From Caldilineaceae bacterium (lineage in GTDB: Bacteria; Chloroflexota; Anaerolineae; Caldilineales; Caldilineaceae): a DNA stretch of 41,590 nucleotides. The translations under genes and the position numbers were made by a program. Shown piece by piece: positions 7,996 to 16,340 of the stretch (positions are counted from its first letter, which is position 1; every line of letters starts with the position of its first letter). The stretch is from positions 1 to 41,590 of the forward strand of contig JAJDZJ010000058.1 in the NCBI GenBank assembly GCA_022824685.1, in the 5' to 3' direction. A model generated the notes under the pieces. That model saw nothing but the letters and a program-made list of their open reading frames with translations, was not told the DNA's origin and made no database searches.

Positions 7996-8017
7996 TCGTC
8001 AGCTTTTAGGGCTCGTC

Positions 8018-8450
8018 GTGCCGATGGCGACGACTAACCTCTTTACGCACCCGGCCTTTCGCGACGGCGTTTTCACCAGCAACGACCCGGAGGTGCGGGC
8101 CTATGCGCTGCAGAAGACGATGGCCGCCATCGACCTGGGGGTTGAGTGCGGCGCCAGCACATACGTCTTCTGGGGCGGGCGGGAAGGCACGGAGACCGAC
8201 GCCAGCAAGAGCCCTGCGGATACCGGTAAGTGGTTCCAGGAGGCGCTCAATTTCCTGTGTGAATATGTGATGGATCAGGGGTATGAACTGCGCTTCGCGC
8301 TGGAGCCGAACGAGCCGCGCGGCGACATCAATTTGGCTACGGTCGGCCACCCTCAAGGCGCATCCTTTTGACCGCGACGAACTGGGCCGCAGCGGCAAGC
8401 CCCATAAACAGTTGGACCAACTGGTGGTTGAACTGTTGCTCGGAGTATGA
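8018..8450 (+). pseudogene. xylA: xylA remnant (xylose isomerase)
   Basis: From GTG 8018 the frame reads [17 protein letters not shown] and [16 protein letters not shown], then [11 protein letters not shown] and [14 protein letters not shown], the Streptomyces-type xylose isomerase sequence from about residue 85 of the normal protein. The first ~85 residues are missing. The metal-site loop is short by two residues (L-E-P-N-E-P instead of L-E-P-K-P-N-E-P), and the frame stops at 8371. In another frame, H-P-F-D-R-D-E-L-G (8361 on) to L-D-Q-L-V-V-E-L-L-L-G-V (stop 8450) matches the enzyme's C-terminus. About 200 residues between are deleted. Clearly nonfunctional. Confidence 0.8.
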
Positions 8451-8553
8451 ATTGCAGTCTCTTCTCCCTGGTTTTCGATAACGCCATCGTCCCTGGCAGT
8501 TCACTGAAAACGACAAACTGATTACTGAAAACTACAAAAAAGGGCGTGGGAAA

Positions 8554-8942
8554 ACGTATTTGATTGGCATCGACTCCTCAACTACGGCCACCAAGTCTCT
8601 GATCATCGACGCGGACGGCGCAATCGTCGCTATAGGCGCGGCTGAGTACACGTTCGAGACGCCCCAGCCCCTGTGGAGCGAACAGCACCCCGACCTGTGG
8701 TGGGACGGCACGTAGTTGCTGGAACTGGCGACGCGGGACTGGTCGCCGACGGTTCTGCCGTGCTCAAGATTCCACCGCAGTTTCTGCCTCCTACCCACGA
8801 AGGCACGCAGGTGATGGGTACGATCTCGGCGCAGGCGGCAGAGGCCACGGGTCTGCGCGCCCTGCTGTCGCTGCCGAATCCTTTGCGCAGCGTCGATTTT
8901 CCCATTCACCATATTCTGGAGCAACCGATTGGTGTGCAATAG
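8554..8942 (+). pseudogene. xylB: xylB remnant (xylulokinase)
   Basis: From 8554 the frame reads T-Y-L-I-G-I-D-S-S-T-T-A-T-K-S-L-I-I-D, the phosphate-1 loop of FGGY kinases, followed by P-L-W-S-E-Q-H-P-D-L-W-W-D-G-T typical of the xylulokinase N-terminus, then TAG at 8713-8715. After it come two further pieces in different frames: L-A-T-R-D-W-S-P-T-V-L and L-K-I-P-P-Q-F-L-P-P-T-H-E-G-T-Q-V with I-S-A-Q-A-A-E-A-T-G-L, both from the middle of the same kinase. The final 29 codons to TAG 8942 (L-L-S-L-P-N-P-L-R-S-V-D-F...Q-P-I-G-V-Q) are not recognised. Large deletions and at least one frameshift make this a dead gene, next to the dead xylA. Confidence 0.75.
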
Positions 8943-8975
8943 GCGGCCTATTCGTGAATGCGAAATTGTCTTCTA

Positions 8976-9112
8976 CTACGACCCAAATACGTCATCCACC
9001 TCCAACTTGAACCCCTCCAGCGAGGGCGATGTCAGTGTGTCGCCCTCTCCGAACGTGCCGATGACCTCGTATCCATCGTCACCTGGCAGCAGGATGGTGA
9101 TGGCGTACGGCG
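8976..9112 (-). pseudogene. C-terminal fragment of a Uma2-family gene
   Basis: About 45 codons on the minus strand read T-P-Y-A-I-T-I-L-L-P-G-D-D-G-Y-E-V and G-D-T-L-T-S-P-S-L-E-G-F-K-L-E-V-D-D-V-F, which is the C-terminal end of Uma2 proteins (compare T-L-T-S-P-M-L-E-G-F in the intact gene at 24724). The frame has no start and abuts the end of the ABC permease gene; the first three quarters of the gene are gone. It shows that a third Uma2 gene once existed in this window. Confidence 0.6.
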
Positions 9113-9964
9113 TCACCCCTTGACCGCGCCGCCGGTCAGGCCGGCGACGACGAAGCGCTGGCCCAGGAAATAGAGCACGACCGCGGGGATCGCCATGAGC
9201 AGAGCGCCGGCGCTCAACTCGCCCCAGCGATAAACATCCAGTTGGATGAAGCTGGCCAGCCCGATCGGCATGGTCTGGGCGTTGGCCGTCTCGGTCAGGA
9301 TGTAGGCATAGAGGAACTCGTTCCAGGCCAGGGTGAAGGCAAAGATGGCGGCGGCGGCGATGCCGGGCGACGCCAGCGGCAGGACGATCCGCACCCAGGC
9401 CCCGACGCGCGTGCAGCCATCGATCATCGCGCACTCTTCCAGTTCGACCGGAATGTTGTGGAAGTAGCCGCGCAGCATCCAGACACAGAAGGGAACCGTG
9501 AAGCTGGAGTAGACCAGCACCAGGCCCAGTCGGCTGTCTATCAGCTTGAATGCGGCCATCACAACATAGAGGGGGATAAACAGCAGCACGGGCGGCACAA
9601 GGTAGGCGAAGAACACGGCCATTCCCAGACGTTGCCGACCAGGGAATTTCAGACGCGCCAGGGCCAAGCCGGCGAAGACCGCTATTACGACCGACAGGAA
9701 GGTTGCGCCCAGCGAGACGGTCAGGCTGTTGAGCGTGAGCCTCTCAAACTGGAGAAAGGGTTGGGTGAACAGCCCCCTGTAGCTCATGAGCGTAGGCTCG
9801 GTCGTCCAGAAGAGGGGGATGCGCACCGCCAGGTCTTTGGGATGTTTGAAAGAGGCCAACGCGATCCAATAGGTTGGGAACAGGACCCAGGTGAGAATGA
9901 AGATCATCCAGAGCGCGCCGGCGATCACCTTGATGCGGCGCTCCCATTTCAGTCCAAGCGTCAT
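9113..9964 (-). CDS. Carbohydrate ABC transporter permease, MalG/UgpE type
   Basis: 283 residues with six hydrophobic segments; the first is W-M-I-F-I-L-T-W-V-L-F-P. The EAA loop that docks the ATPase is E-E-C-A-M-I-D-G-C-T-R-V-G-A-W-V-R-I-V-L-P, with the invariant D-G and the terminal L-P present. It is an inner-membrane subunit of a CUT1-type importer of sugars or oligosaccharides. Start ATG 9964 overlaps the stop of the upstream permease gene by 4 bases (ATGA), so the two are translationally coupled. No ATPase gene follows, as is common where one shared MsmK/UgpC-like ATPase serves several importers. Confidence 0.9.
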   Translation of the reverse strand: MTLGLKWERRIKVIAGALWMIFILTWVLFPTYWIALASFKHPKDLAVRIPLFWTTEPTLMSYRGLFTQPFLQFERLTLNSLTVSLGATFLSVVIAVFAGLALARLKFPGRQRLGMAVFFAYLVPPVLLFIPLYVVMAAFKLIDSRLGLVLVYSSFTVPFCVWMLRGYFHNIPVELEECAMIDGCTRVGAWVRIVLPLASPGIAAAAIFAFTLAWNEFLYAYILTETANAQTMPIGLASFIQLDVYRWGELSAGALLMAIPAVVLYFLGQRFVVAGLTGGAVKG

Positions 9965-10920
9965 GCCTCGGTCTCCTCTCTGGAAGAGATAAAGTGGTTC
10001 AACAACAACACGAGAATGACCAGAACGGGCAAGGTCAGCACGGCATAGACGGCGCCCCTGCTCAGGTTTTTGGAACCAGCCACAAAGGCATGTTGGTACG
10101 CGGCGATGGGCAGGGTGGTTGTCGCTTCACCGGGTCCGCCCTGGGTCAGCAGCCAGATGACGGTGAACTGGTTGAAGGTCCAGATGGTGGACAGGGTAAC
10201 TGCTACCATCAGAACGGGGAAGACGGCCGGCAGCGACACGTAGAGAAAGCGATGGATGATGCCGGCGCCGTCCACTTTGGCGGCGTCATAGAGATCATCG
10301 GGGATCGGCGACAGGCCGGCCAGCAGTGTGATGGCGAAAAATGGAAAGCCTTGCCAGACGCCGACGATGATCGCCGACGGCATGGCGTATTCGGCCTTTG
10401 CCAGCCACAGGATCGGCTTTTCGATTAGATGCGCCTTGATCAGAATGTAGTTGAGGACGTTGGTTGTGTCGTTGAAAAGAAAACGCCAGGTGACAACGGC
10501 CGTCAGCGGCGGCAGCGCCCAAGGCAGCAGGACGGCCGCGCGCGCCAGCCCCCGCCCAGGCCAGTTCTCATTCAGCACGAGCGCGGTCGCCATGCCAATA
10601 CAGACCTTGATGGCGACCGAGACGACCGTGAAGTAGATGGTGCGGCCCAGGGCGGGCCAGAAGTTACCCTGCGACAGGACCGTGACATAGTTCTCCAGAC
10701 CGACGAAGGGCATATCCCTGACGGCCAGGAGCTTGGTATGCAGGCTGATCCAGATGGCGTAGAGGGTCGGGTAGCCGATCAGGCCGATGATGATGGCCAG
10801 CGCGGGGATCATCAGGGCGATGCCCAGAACGGTCTCTGTGGGTAGGCGGATGCGCGACTTGGAATCAGTCATGCCCCGCGTTCCGCCGGGATCAGCGCGC
10901 TCTGCGCCCGCTTGCGTCAT
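9961..10920 (-). CDS. Carbohydrate ABC transporter permease, MalF/UgpA type
   Basis: 319 residues; an alternative ATG at 10872 would remove 16 unconserved residues. Six hydrophobic segments, beginning V-L-G-I-A-L-M-I-P-A-L-A-I-I-I-G. The EAA loop reads Y-D-A-A-K-V-D-G-A-G-I-I-H-R-F-L-Y-V-S-L-P. T-Q-G-G-P-G near residue 252 and the following T-T-L-P-I-A-A-Y are typical of the MalF partner, which forms the channel with the MalG-type protein encoded next. It lies 107 bases after the binding-protein gene, with a strong hairpin between them. The sugar transported is unknown. Confidence 0.9.
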   Translation of the reverse strand: MTQAGAERADPGGTRGMTDSKSRIRLPTETVLGIALMIPALAIIIGLIGYPTLYAIWISLHTKLLAVRDMPFVGLENYVTVLSQGNFWPALGRTIYFTVVSVAIKVCIGMATALVLNENWPGRGLARAAVLLPWALPPLTAVVTWRFLFNDTTNVLNYILIKAHLIEKPILWLAKAEYAMPSAIIVGVWQGFPFFAITLLAGLSPIPDDLYDAAKVDGAGIIHRFLYVSLPAVFPVLMVAVTLSTIWTFNQFTVIWLLTQGGPGEATTTLPIAAYQHAFVAGSKNLSRGAVYAVLTLPVLVILVLLLNHFISSREETEA

Positions 10921-10975
10921 AGCGTTGTCCTAATCGGTGGCGAGTGGTCAATAGTCGGACGAGGAGAGAGTGTAA

Positions 10976-11014
10976 AGGAGTGAGGAGGGAGAAAACCTCC
11001 CATTCCTCACTCCT
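10976..11014 (-). terminator. Intercistronic hairpin between binding-protein and permease genes
   Basis: AGGAGTGAGGA (10976-10986) pairs perfectly with TCCTCACTCCT (11004-11014), and GGGAG further in pairs with CTCCC. It lies 13 bases after the binding-protein stop. On the transcribed strand only TTTACAC follows, so termination would be partial. The likely effect is to protect the upstream mRNA from 3' decay and reduce permease expression. Confidence 0.6.
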
Positions 11015-11027
11015 CAATTCTCGCAGT

Positions 11028-12434
11028 TTACGAACTGCCCAGGAAGTCCTCTCGGGCTTGCGCTACGATATCGTGCGCCTCTTTCATCGCCTCGGCCGCT
11101 GACAGACCGTCGAGGATGACGCGTGAGGTGGCCTTGCCGGCCCAGGTACCCCACAGGCTGGTCCATGGCGCGGGCGTGGCCGGCCAGGACTCGTCGCGCA
11201 TGATGGGCACCACGTTTTCTACGACCTGCTTATTCCAACGATCTTCCGAGAAGTAGGGGTCTTCGTACGCGCCCAACAGCGCGGGGAAGAGATAGCTCTG
11301 GCCCATCTGCATCATCTTGATGTAGATGTCGGGCGACCACAGGTGGCGCAATACATCCTGGGCTTCATCCGGGAACTGGCTCTCTTTGTTGATGCCGAAG
11401 GCCTGTCCGGCTTCGGTCTGGGTCTGCGGGCCGACCTCCGGCGTGCGCTGCGGCCAGGGGGCGACGTAGGTCTTGTCCAGCAGATCCTCGATCGGCGTAT
11501 CCCCGCGCCGCACGGCCGCCAGGATACTGCCCGGGTTCATGGCCATGGCGATCTGACCGGTGAGGTAGCCCTGGTTGTTGCCGCCGCCCTCCCAGTTGAC
11601 CGCGGCCGGCGGAACGACTTCATGCACGGTGTAGAGGTCGGTGTACCATTGCAGGGCTTCGATATTTTCGGGCGAGTCCAGGGTGATGTCGCCCTCCTCG
11701 TTAAAGGCGGCGCCGCCGAAGGCCCACATCAGGGGTTGCAGGTGCATCAGGTCATCGGGCAGGCCGTAGGCGAATCCCAGACCGTACAGGTTTTCGTCGG
11801 CGTTGGTGTAGGCAAGGCCGAACGCCAGCATCTCCTCCAGGTCGCTGAAGGGCAGGGAGAAGCCGGCCTCCTCGACCAGATCCTCGCGGATGTGCATAAA
11901 GGCGGGGGCGAAGCCAATGTCGAGACAATAGCCCACGCCGTCGAGGGTGAAGTTCCGCTCAGCGGTGGGGTGCCAGCCACCAAGACCTTCGCCCACTTCA
12001 TCCCAGACCTCCTGAATCGGCAGCATGCGGCCATCGCGCATGAATGTCTGGGTCGCGATCTGCGGGGAGAAGATGTCGGGCAAGGTGCCGGCCTCGGCCG
12101 CGGCGGACAGCTTGGCGGCAAACTCCTGGAAGCTGCCGGGGATGGCCTGCACGTCGACAGCGAAGCCGATGGAGCGACCGGCGTTCTGCGCTTCCTCGTT
12201 GAGGTGCAGGTTGATGTTCGGGTTGAAGAAGCGGGTGGTCCACATCCGTAACACCTTCTGCTCCGCTGGAACTTCTACAGTGATGGTCTGAGGCGGTTGC
12301 ACAGCACAAGCGGCGGTCAGAAAACCTGCGCCGCCGGCGATGGCGGCGGTGCGCAGGAACTGCCGCCGGCTATGGCCCTTTGGCGCGTTTTGCTGATCAT
12401 CATTCATCTCAATCACGGAATCTTTCTCAGCCAT
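11028..12434 (-). CDS. ABC transporter extracellular sugar-binding lipoprotein (family 1)
   Basis: 468 residues. The N-terminus has a twin-arginine motif S-R-R-Q-F-L-R (22-28), a hydrophobic stretch and a lipobox L-T-A-A-C (Cys43), so the protein is probably exported by Tat and lipid-anchored. The mature part has family-1 binding-protein features: L-R-M-W-T-T-R-F-F near its start, A-A-E-A-G-T-L-P-D-I-F-S-P-Q, and F-N-E-E-G-D-I-T-L-D-S-P-E-N-I-E-A-L-Q-W-Y-T-D-L. AAGGAG is 9 bases before ATG 12434. It captures a carbohydrate outside the membrane for the two permeases downstream. The ligand cannot be told from sequence. Confidence 0.9.
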   Translation of the reverse strand: MAEKDSVIEMNDDQQNAPKGHSRRQFLRTAAIAGGAGFLTAACAVQPPQTITVEVPAEQKVLRMWTTRFFNPNINLHLNEEAQNAGRSIGFAVDVQAIPGSFQEFAAKLSAAAEAGTLPDIFSPQIATQTFMRDGRMLPIQEVWDEVGEGLGGWHPTAERNFTLDGVGYCLDIGFAPAFMHIREDLVEEAGFSLPFSDLEEMLAFGLAYTNADENLYGLGFAYGLPDDLMHLQPLMWAFGGAAFNEEGDITLDSPENIEALQWYTDLYTVHEVVPPAAVNWEGGGNNQGYLTGQIAMAMNPGSILAAVRRGDTPIEDLLDKTYVAPWPQRTPEVGPQTQTEAGQAFGINKESQFPDEAQDVLRHLWSPDIYIKMMQMGQSYLFPALLGAYEDPYFSEDRWNKQVVENVVPIMRDESWPATPAPWTSLWGTWAGKATSRVILDGLSAAEAMKEAHDIVAQAREDFLGSS

Positions 12435-12858
12435 TTTGCCTTCTCCTTGCGTTTGGCAGGTGTCTTACTCTGCACAGGGATGTTGATCGATTGAATGATT
12501 ACTCTGACTGTATTGCCTTCATCTACCCTCCTTTGTCTTTTTACAAAGTTGGTCTGCCTGGGGGAGAAGGCGGCGGTCAGCCCGCCCCAAGCGGAGTCTG
12601 GCCGTGCCCAGTGCGCTGCTACGCTGGCGCATTTCCCCTTGTCCACGTCGCCTATACACCTATCTTCATCGTGCGTGCATACGCAACATCGTTGTCCGAG
12701 ACTGGGCGGATTGGGGATGACGCAACCTCGATAACGCGGCCGCAATTGCGGGCCACTCGCTTGTCATTGACGTCGGATTCCAGAACAGTCTGCTTCGGCT
12801 GATGGCACGTCTTCTGTCGTAAGCAGGCGTGGAATGGAGGAAATGGCAGCGAGAGCGG
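12435..12858. other. Leader region of the sugar ABC operon and a decayed stretch
   Basis: 424 bases between the ABC operon and the isomerase gene. On the minus strand a 7-codon reading frame (M-K-A-I-Q-S-E, 12522-12499) is preceded by a strong AAAGGAGG and lies about 65 bases before the binding-protein start; it could be a leader peptide or chance. The plus strand carries a short dehydrogenase-like tail at 12730-12822, described separately. No promoter close to consensus is evident. Confidence 0.4.
12730..12822 (+). pseudogene. Possible C-terminal fragment of a short-chain dehydrogenase gene
   Basis: The plus-strand frame reads D-N-A-A-A-I-A-G-H-S-L-V-I-D-V-G-F-Q and ends at TAA 12822. This resembles the conserved C-terminal S-D-N-A-A-Y-L-N-G-H-A-L-V-I-D-G-G of SDR enzymes, as in the intact gene at 15538, with V in place of the first Gly. 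There is no upstream SDR sequence in any frame. Only some 17 residues support it. Confidence 0.3.
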
Positions 12859-13728
12859 TCAGGCGGCTTGAACTTGCTCGATGGCGGCCAGGAGATTGTC
12901 CCGGCTTTGTCGTGACCCGACCTTTAACGTCTCCAACGTGCTGTCAACTTTACGCTCGTACTCGACGGCCCAGACGCCGTCGAACGAATCGAGCAGCGTA
13001 CGGATGATCGGAGGCCAGTCGATGTCGCCCTCTCCAAATGCGCGATACTCGACACCGGAGGCCAGACGGGCAACATCTTTCCAGTGTGTATAGACCACCC
13101 TGTCCTGGATTGCGAGCAGGGCTTCGTAGGGATCTTCACCACCATAGGCATAGTTGGCCGGATCGTAAGTAACGCCCACCGATTTGTAAGGAACCATATC
13201 CAGCAGCCGTTTGAGCCGGGCGCCCGTGGCCGATGTGCCTCCGTGATTCTCAATCGCCAATGATACATTTTTCGCCTGAGCGTAGCTGCCGAGCCGGTTG
13301 AAGGCCGCGCTGAGCGTCTCGTACAGGGCGTCCGTCACCCGCTCTGCCGGCAGCACATAGTGCTTGGAGTGTGTAAAGTCATGCTCGGTGAAGACCCGGA
13401 CCACACGCGCGTCGAGCGCGTCAGCATGGTCGATCACCTTAGTCAGTTCATCGCAGCGATCTTCGGCCACATCCCCGTACAGCCCGACCACTGCCCCGCC
13501 GCCGAGAGCGGTTATCTTGACCCCGGCATTCGCCGCCATGCGCTGCACAGCGTCCAGCTCCTGGGGGGTGGCATCGACTGCGATCTTGTTGCGGGACTCC
13601 TCTTCAAGCCAGCCGCAGTCGATTTCGACCAACGTCAGTCCGATTTCACGCGAGGCCGCGAAGAACTCGGGCACGGTGTACTCGCGAAAGCCATACGATG
13701 CGTTGCCCAACGCGATGCTGGTAGACAT
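12859..13728 (-). CDS. Sugar phosphate isomerase/epimerase family protein (AP endonuclease-2-like TIM barrel)
   Basis: 289 residues, the normal length for this family. Landmarks on the barrel strands: L-V-E-I-D-C-G-W near 33-40, V-K-I-T-A-L-G-G-G, V-V-R-V-F-T-E-H-D, L-A-I-E-N-H-G-G-T (metal-ligand Glu region), V-G-V-T-Y-D-P-A-N-Y, and H-W-K-D near 214-217 with G-E-G-D-I-D-W shortly after, the typical metal-binding end. GAGGGAG precedes ATG 13728. Members isomerise or epimerise sugars and inositols, or dehydrate ketoinositols. As last gene of the minus-strand operon 17096-12859 it probably acts in the same catabolic route as the two dehydrogenases and the dioxygenase fusion. Confidence 0.85.
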   Translation of the reverse strand: MSTSIALGNASYGFREYTVPEFFAASREIGLTLVEIDCGWLEEESRNKIAVDATPQELDAVQRMAANAGVKITALGGGAVVGLYGDVAEDRCDELTKVIDHADALDARVVRVFTEHDFTHSKHYVLPAERVTDALYETLSAAFNRLGSYAQAKNVSLAIENHGGTSATGARLKRLLDMVPYKSVGVTYDPANYAYGGEDPYEALLAIQDRVVYTHWKDVARLASGVEYRAFGEGDIDWPPIIRTLLDSFDGVWAVEYERKVDSTLETLKVGSRQSRDNLLAAIEQVQAA

Positions 13729-13806
13729 CAGAACTCCCTCTTGGCATGGTTCGACGACAAAAAGCGGTTGGATGAGATAGAGGGCTGCTTTCCTCTTCAG
13801 CGGCCT

Positions 13807-15495
13807 TCAGGTACGAAGATGCTGTTGTTCGCCGGCTTGGCTCACCTGTAGATTACGCCAGCGTCCAGTGACGCCCTGGCCAAAAGTCGTCTGCTTGTAC
13901 TCCGGGTCCAGGCCAGGCAAGACGCCGCCGCGACCATCCGGAAGATCGTCCAGCAGCGTGAAGATCGCCATATTGACCGAAAAGCGAATCGGCTTGATCA
14001 CCGGCGCTGCCGGCGGGTCGACCGTCGCGACCCACTCTATCTGATGGACTAGCTCCCCGTCCACGTACCACTCGGCGCGATCGGGGCCGGGCGTCAGCAC
14101 GCTGTCATCGCCAGGATCGTAGCGGATCTCGTAGCGATGCCATGATCCCGGCTCGATTTCCAAGTCGGTCAGCACTGGATCCGCCATCGGCAGGACGGAG
14201 CCGACGCCGCCAGGCGCCGTAACGACGAACAGCTCGCGCAGCGCCATGACGCGGCGATTGGATATTTCGAAGTTGATCACCATACCGGTCGAATCGTCGA
14301 TCAGGGCGATGGCGGCGCACGCCAAACGGGGGTCGTCCGGGTCGGCTGCGAAGGGATTGCCCTCCGTTCCATGCACATCAACGGCCATGTCCACCGCCAC
14401 AGAAAGCCCGTTGCCAGTAGCAAAGCGTCGGTCGGCGGTGACAATGGCCTTGACATGGTCAAGAGGATTGTCGAATGCGATCGAAAAACGCGGGATATCA
14501 ATTTTGAATTCGGGCCGCTCACTGGTCGGAGTGGTGAGCGTTGCCGCCGGATCCAGGGCCGTGAAATCGCCCGCCTGCAAGACATGCCAGCCTGCGCCGA
14601 TTATGGGCGATCCCGTTGTCCAGTCATCGAAATCACGCCCGTCCCCGGCCAAGAGATTGGGGGGGGCGGGCAGGCTGCGCCATACATCCACCGTGCGCGG
14701 CTCGTTCGGCCAGTCCAGCGGCACGTATCTCTCCTCGTCCCAGATCTGGTCCAGTTCCGTCGTCAGTTCGATGACATTGCCGGCGGGATCGGGCACATAG
14801 ATGAAGATATTGTGGCCGGGACCGTGGCGGCTTGGCCCGTAGATGATGGGCACGTCGTTGCGCCAGAGGTGATCGCACATGCGCTTTACATCGTTCCAGT
14901 CGGCCAGGTCGTAGGCATAATGGTTCACCTTGGCGTGCCCGGCATTGAGGAGCGCGATCCCGTGATGATCCTGGTTACAGCGCAGCCAAATCACGGCATC
15001 TTCGGCAGTATCCGACACGCGAAAGCCAAGCGTATCGGTATAGAAGGCCGCCGCGCTCTTAAGTTCGATGCTTTGCAGCGTGATATGGCCGAACCTGAGT
15101 GGGCGGATTTCACGCGGCTGGAGAGGCTGATCGAGGCTCGTCATGCCTTCATAAAGCTCGACCCGGTTCCCGTCGGCGTCCAAATAGCAGAGGGCTTCGC
15201 CGTGGCCCGGCTCAGCGTACGCCCTCTCGTGCGGCTGGAAGCCGCGCTGCGCCAGGGCGCTCCGGGCGGCTTCCAGCGCATCGCCATCCGTGACTTCCAA
15301 GCCCAGATGGTGCAGCTTTCTCTCCTCGCCCGGATAGATCGCCAAGCAGTGATGTTCAGCATTACAACGCAGGAAGACCGCGCCTTCGCCGCGCTCGGAG
15401 ACTTCCAGGCCAACGATTTGTTCGTAGAAGGCGACAGTCTCCTCAACATTGGGGACGGTGATGGCGACATGGCCCATCCGCTTGATATTGATCAT
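13807..15495 (-). CDS. Fused extradiol (VOC) dioxygenase-DUF6081 protein
   Basis: 562 residues, about twice the length of a plain two-domain extradiol dioxygenase. Residues 5-115 and 133-250 are two VOC modules. The second has the type I iron ligands His137 (F-G-H-I-T-L), His192 (V-N-H-Y-A-Y-D) and Glu243 (G-N-V-I-E-L). Residues from about 280 to 555 form a second unit, D-F-D-D-W-T-T-G-S-P to L-D-P-E-Y-K-Q-T-T-F-G-Q-G-V-T-G-R-W-R-N-L, resembling the DUF6081 concanavalin-like fold. The frame is open throughout the join, so the fusion is not an assembly slip in an obvious homopolymer. Predicted chemistry is ring or C-C cleavage with iron; the role of the C-terminal unit is unknown, possibly a substrate-binding or second catalytic domain. 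The Shine-Dalgarno is weak. Confidence 0.8.
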   Translation of the reverse strand: MINIKRMGHVAITVPNVEETVAFYEQIVGLEVSERGEGAVFLRCNAEHHCLAIYPGEERKLHHLGLEVTDGDALEAARSALAQRGFQPHERAYAEPGHGEALCYLDADGNRVELYEGMTSLDQPLQPREIRPLRFGHITLQSIELKSAAAFYTDTLGFRVSDTAEDAVIWLRCNQDHHGIALLNAGHAKVNHYAYDLADWNDVKRMCDHLWRNDVPIIYGPSRHGPGHNIFIYVPDPAGNVIELTTELDQIWDEERYVPLDWPNEPRTVDVWRSLPAPPNLLAGDGRDFDDWTTGSPIIGAGWHVLQAGDFTALDPAATLTTPTSERPEFKIDIPRFSIAFDNPLDHVKAIVTADRRFATGNGLSVAVDMAVDVHGTEGNPFAADPDDPRLACAAIALIDDSTGMVINFEISNRRVMALRELFVVTAPGGVGSVLPMADPVLTDLEIEPGSWHRYEIRYDPGDDSVLTPGPDRAEWYVDGELVHQIEWVATVDPPAAPVIKPIRFSVNMAIFTLLDDLPDGRGGVLPGLDPEYKQTTFGQGVTGRWRNLQVSQAGEQQHLRT

Positions 15496-15537
15496 GAGTT
15501 GGGTGGAAGAGCGGCGGGCCGCTTCTCCGTGTTCCTC

Positions 15538-16323
15538 CTATTGGATACTGAGGCCGCCATCGATCACGAGGGCATGGCCGTTAAGATAGGCTGCGTTGTC
15601 CGAACTGAGCCACAGGACAGAGTTGGCAACCTCTTGCGGTTTGATCAGGCGCTTCATGGGCAGGCCGGAGATCAGCGTCGATGCCGCGTGATCGTCACCG
15701 CGCGTGAAGCGTTCGAACATGGAGGTGGCCACGACGGCGGGGCATACGGCGTTCACGCGAATACCAGCGTCGACAAATTCGAGCGCGACCGCCCTGGTCA
15801 GCCCGATCACGCCGTGTTTGCTCGCCACGTAGGAAGCCATATTGCTTTGACCCAGATGTCCGACGGTCGAAGATGTATTGACGATGGAGCCTCCACCTTG
15901 CTCAAGCATTGCCGGGATTTCGTGCTTCATACTCAACCACACACCCTTGAGATTGATGTCTATGACCCGGTCCCAATCCTCCTCGCTGCTGTCCAATATG
16001 GACGCATTGGCGGGTTCGACACCGGCGTTGTTGTGGGCGACATCCAACCGACCGTATTCGGCGACGGTCAAGCGAACCATGTCTTCGACATCGCTCGACT
16101 TGGACACATCGGCCTGCACAAAGAGCGCTTCGCCACCGGCATCACGGATGAGGCGCACCGTTTCAAGGCCGCCCTTGCTCTCTACGTCACACACGACAAC
16201 TTTGGCCCGTGCCTGCGCGAAGGCCAGCGCCGAAGCCCGGCCAATGCCGGAACCCGCTCCCGTAACCAGCACTACCTTATCCGCCAACGTTTCGCCTATA
16301 GACACAAAGGAAGCGTCCTCCAT
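15538..16323 (-). CDS. Short-chain dehydrogenase/reductase (SDR), copy 1
   Basis: 261 residues with the classical SDR pattern: T-G-A-G-S-G-I-G at 21-28 for NAD(P), V-C-D-V after the second strand (Asp suggests NAD), N-N-A-G-V, N-T-S-S-T-V-G with catalytic Ser, Y-V-A-S-K active-site Tyr/Lys, and a C-terminal L-V-I-D-G-G. A GTG at 16305 with GGAGG about 10 bases upstream may be the true start, removing 6 residues from the ATG 16323 form. It follows the second SDR gene by 17 bases in the same operon. Substrate unknown; a sugar, sugar acid or cyclitol is likely from context. Confidence 0.85.
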   Translation of the reverse strand: MEDASFVSIGETLADKVVLVTGAGSGIGRASALAFAQARAKVVVCDVESKGGLETVRLIRDAGGEALFVQADVSKSSDVEDMVRLTVAEYGRLDVAHNNAGVEPANASILDSSEEDWDRVIDINLKGVWLSMKHEIPAMLEQGGGSIVNTSSTVGHLGQSNMASYVASKHGVIGLTRAVALEFVDAGIRVNAVCPAVVATSMFERFTRGDDHAASTLISGLPMKRLIKPQEVANSVLWLSSDNAAYLNGHALVIDGGLSIQ

Positions 16324-16340
16324 TAGCCGATGCTCTGCGC

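Noticed and set aside
12499..12522. Seven-codon leader peptide before the first sugar ABC operon
   Set aside because: It has a strong Shine-Dalgarno, but no regulatory codons or alternative hairpins are visible; such short frames arise by chance. Mentioned only in the gap entry.
14371..16326. 651-codon open frame on the plus strand, antisense to the dioxygenase fusion and SDR genes
   Set aside because: It mirrors two strongly supported genes in GC-rich DNA and has no family motif of its own; long antisense open frames are expected here.
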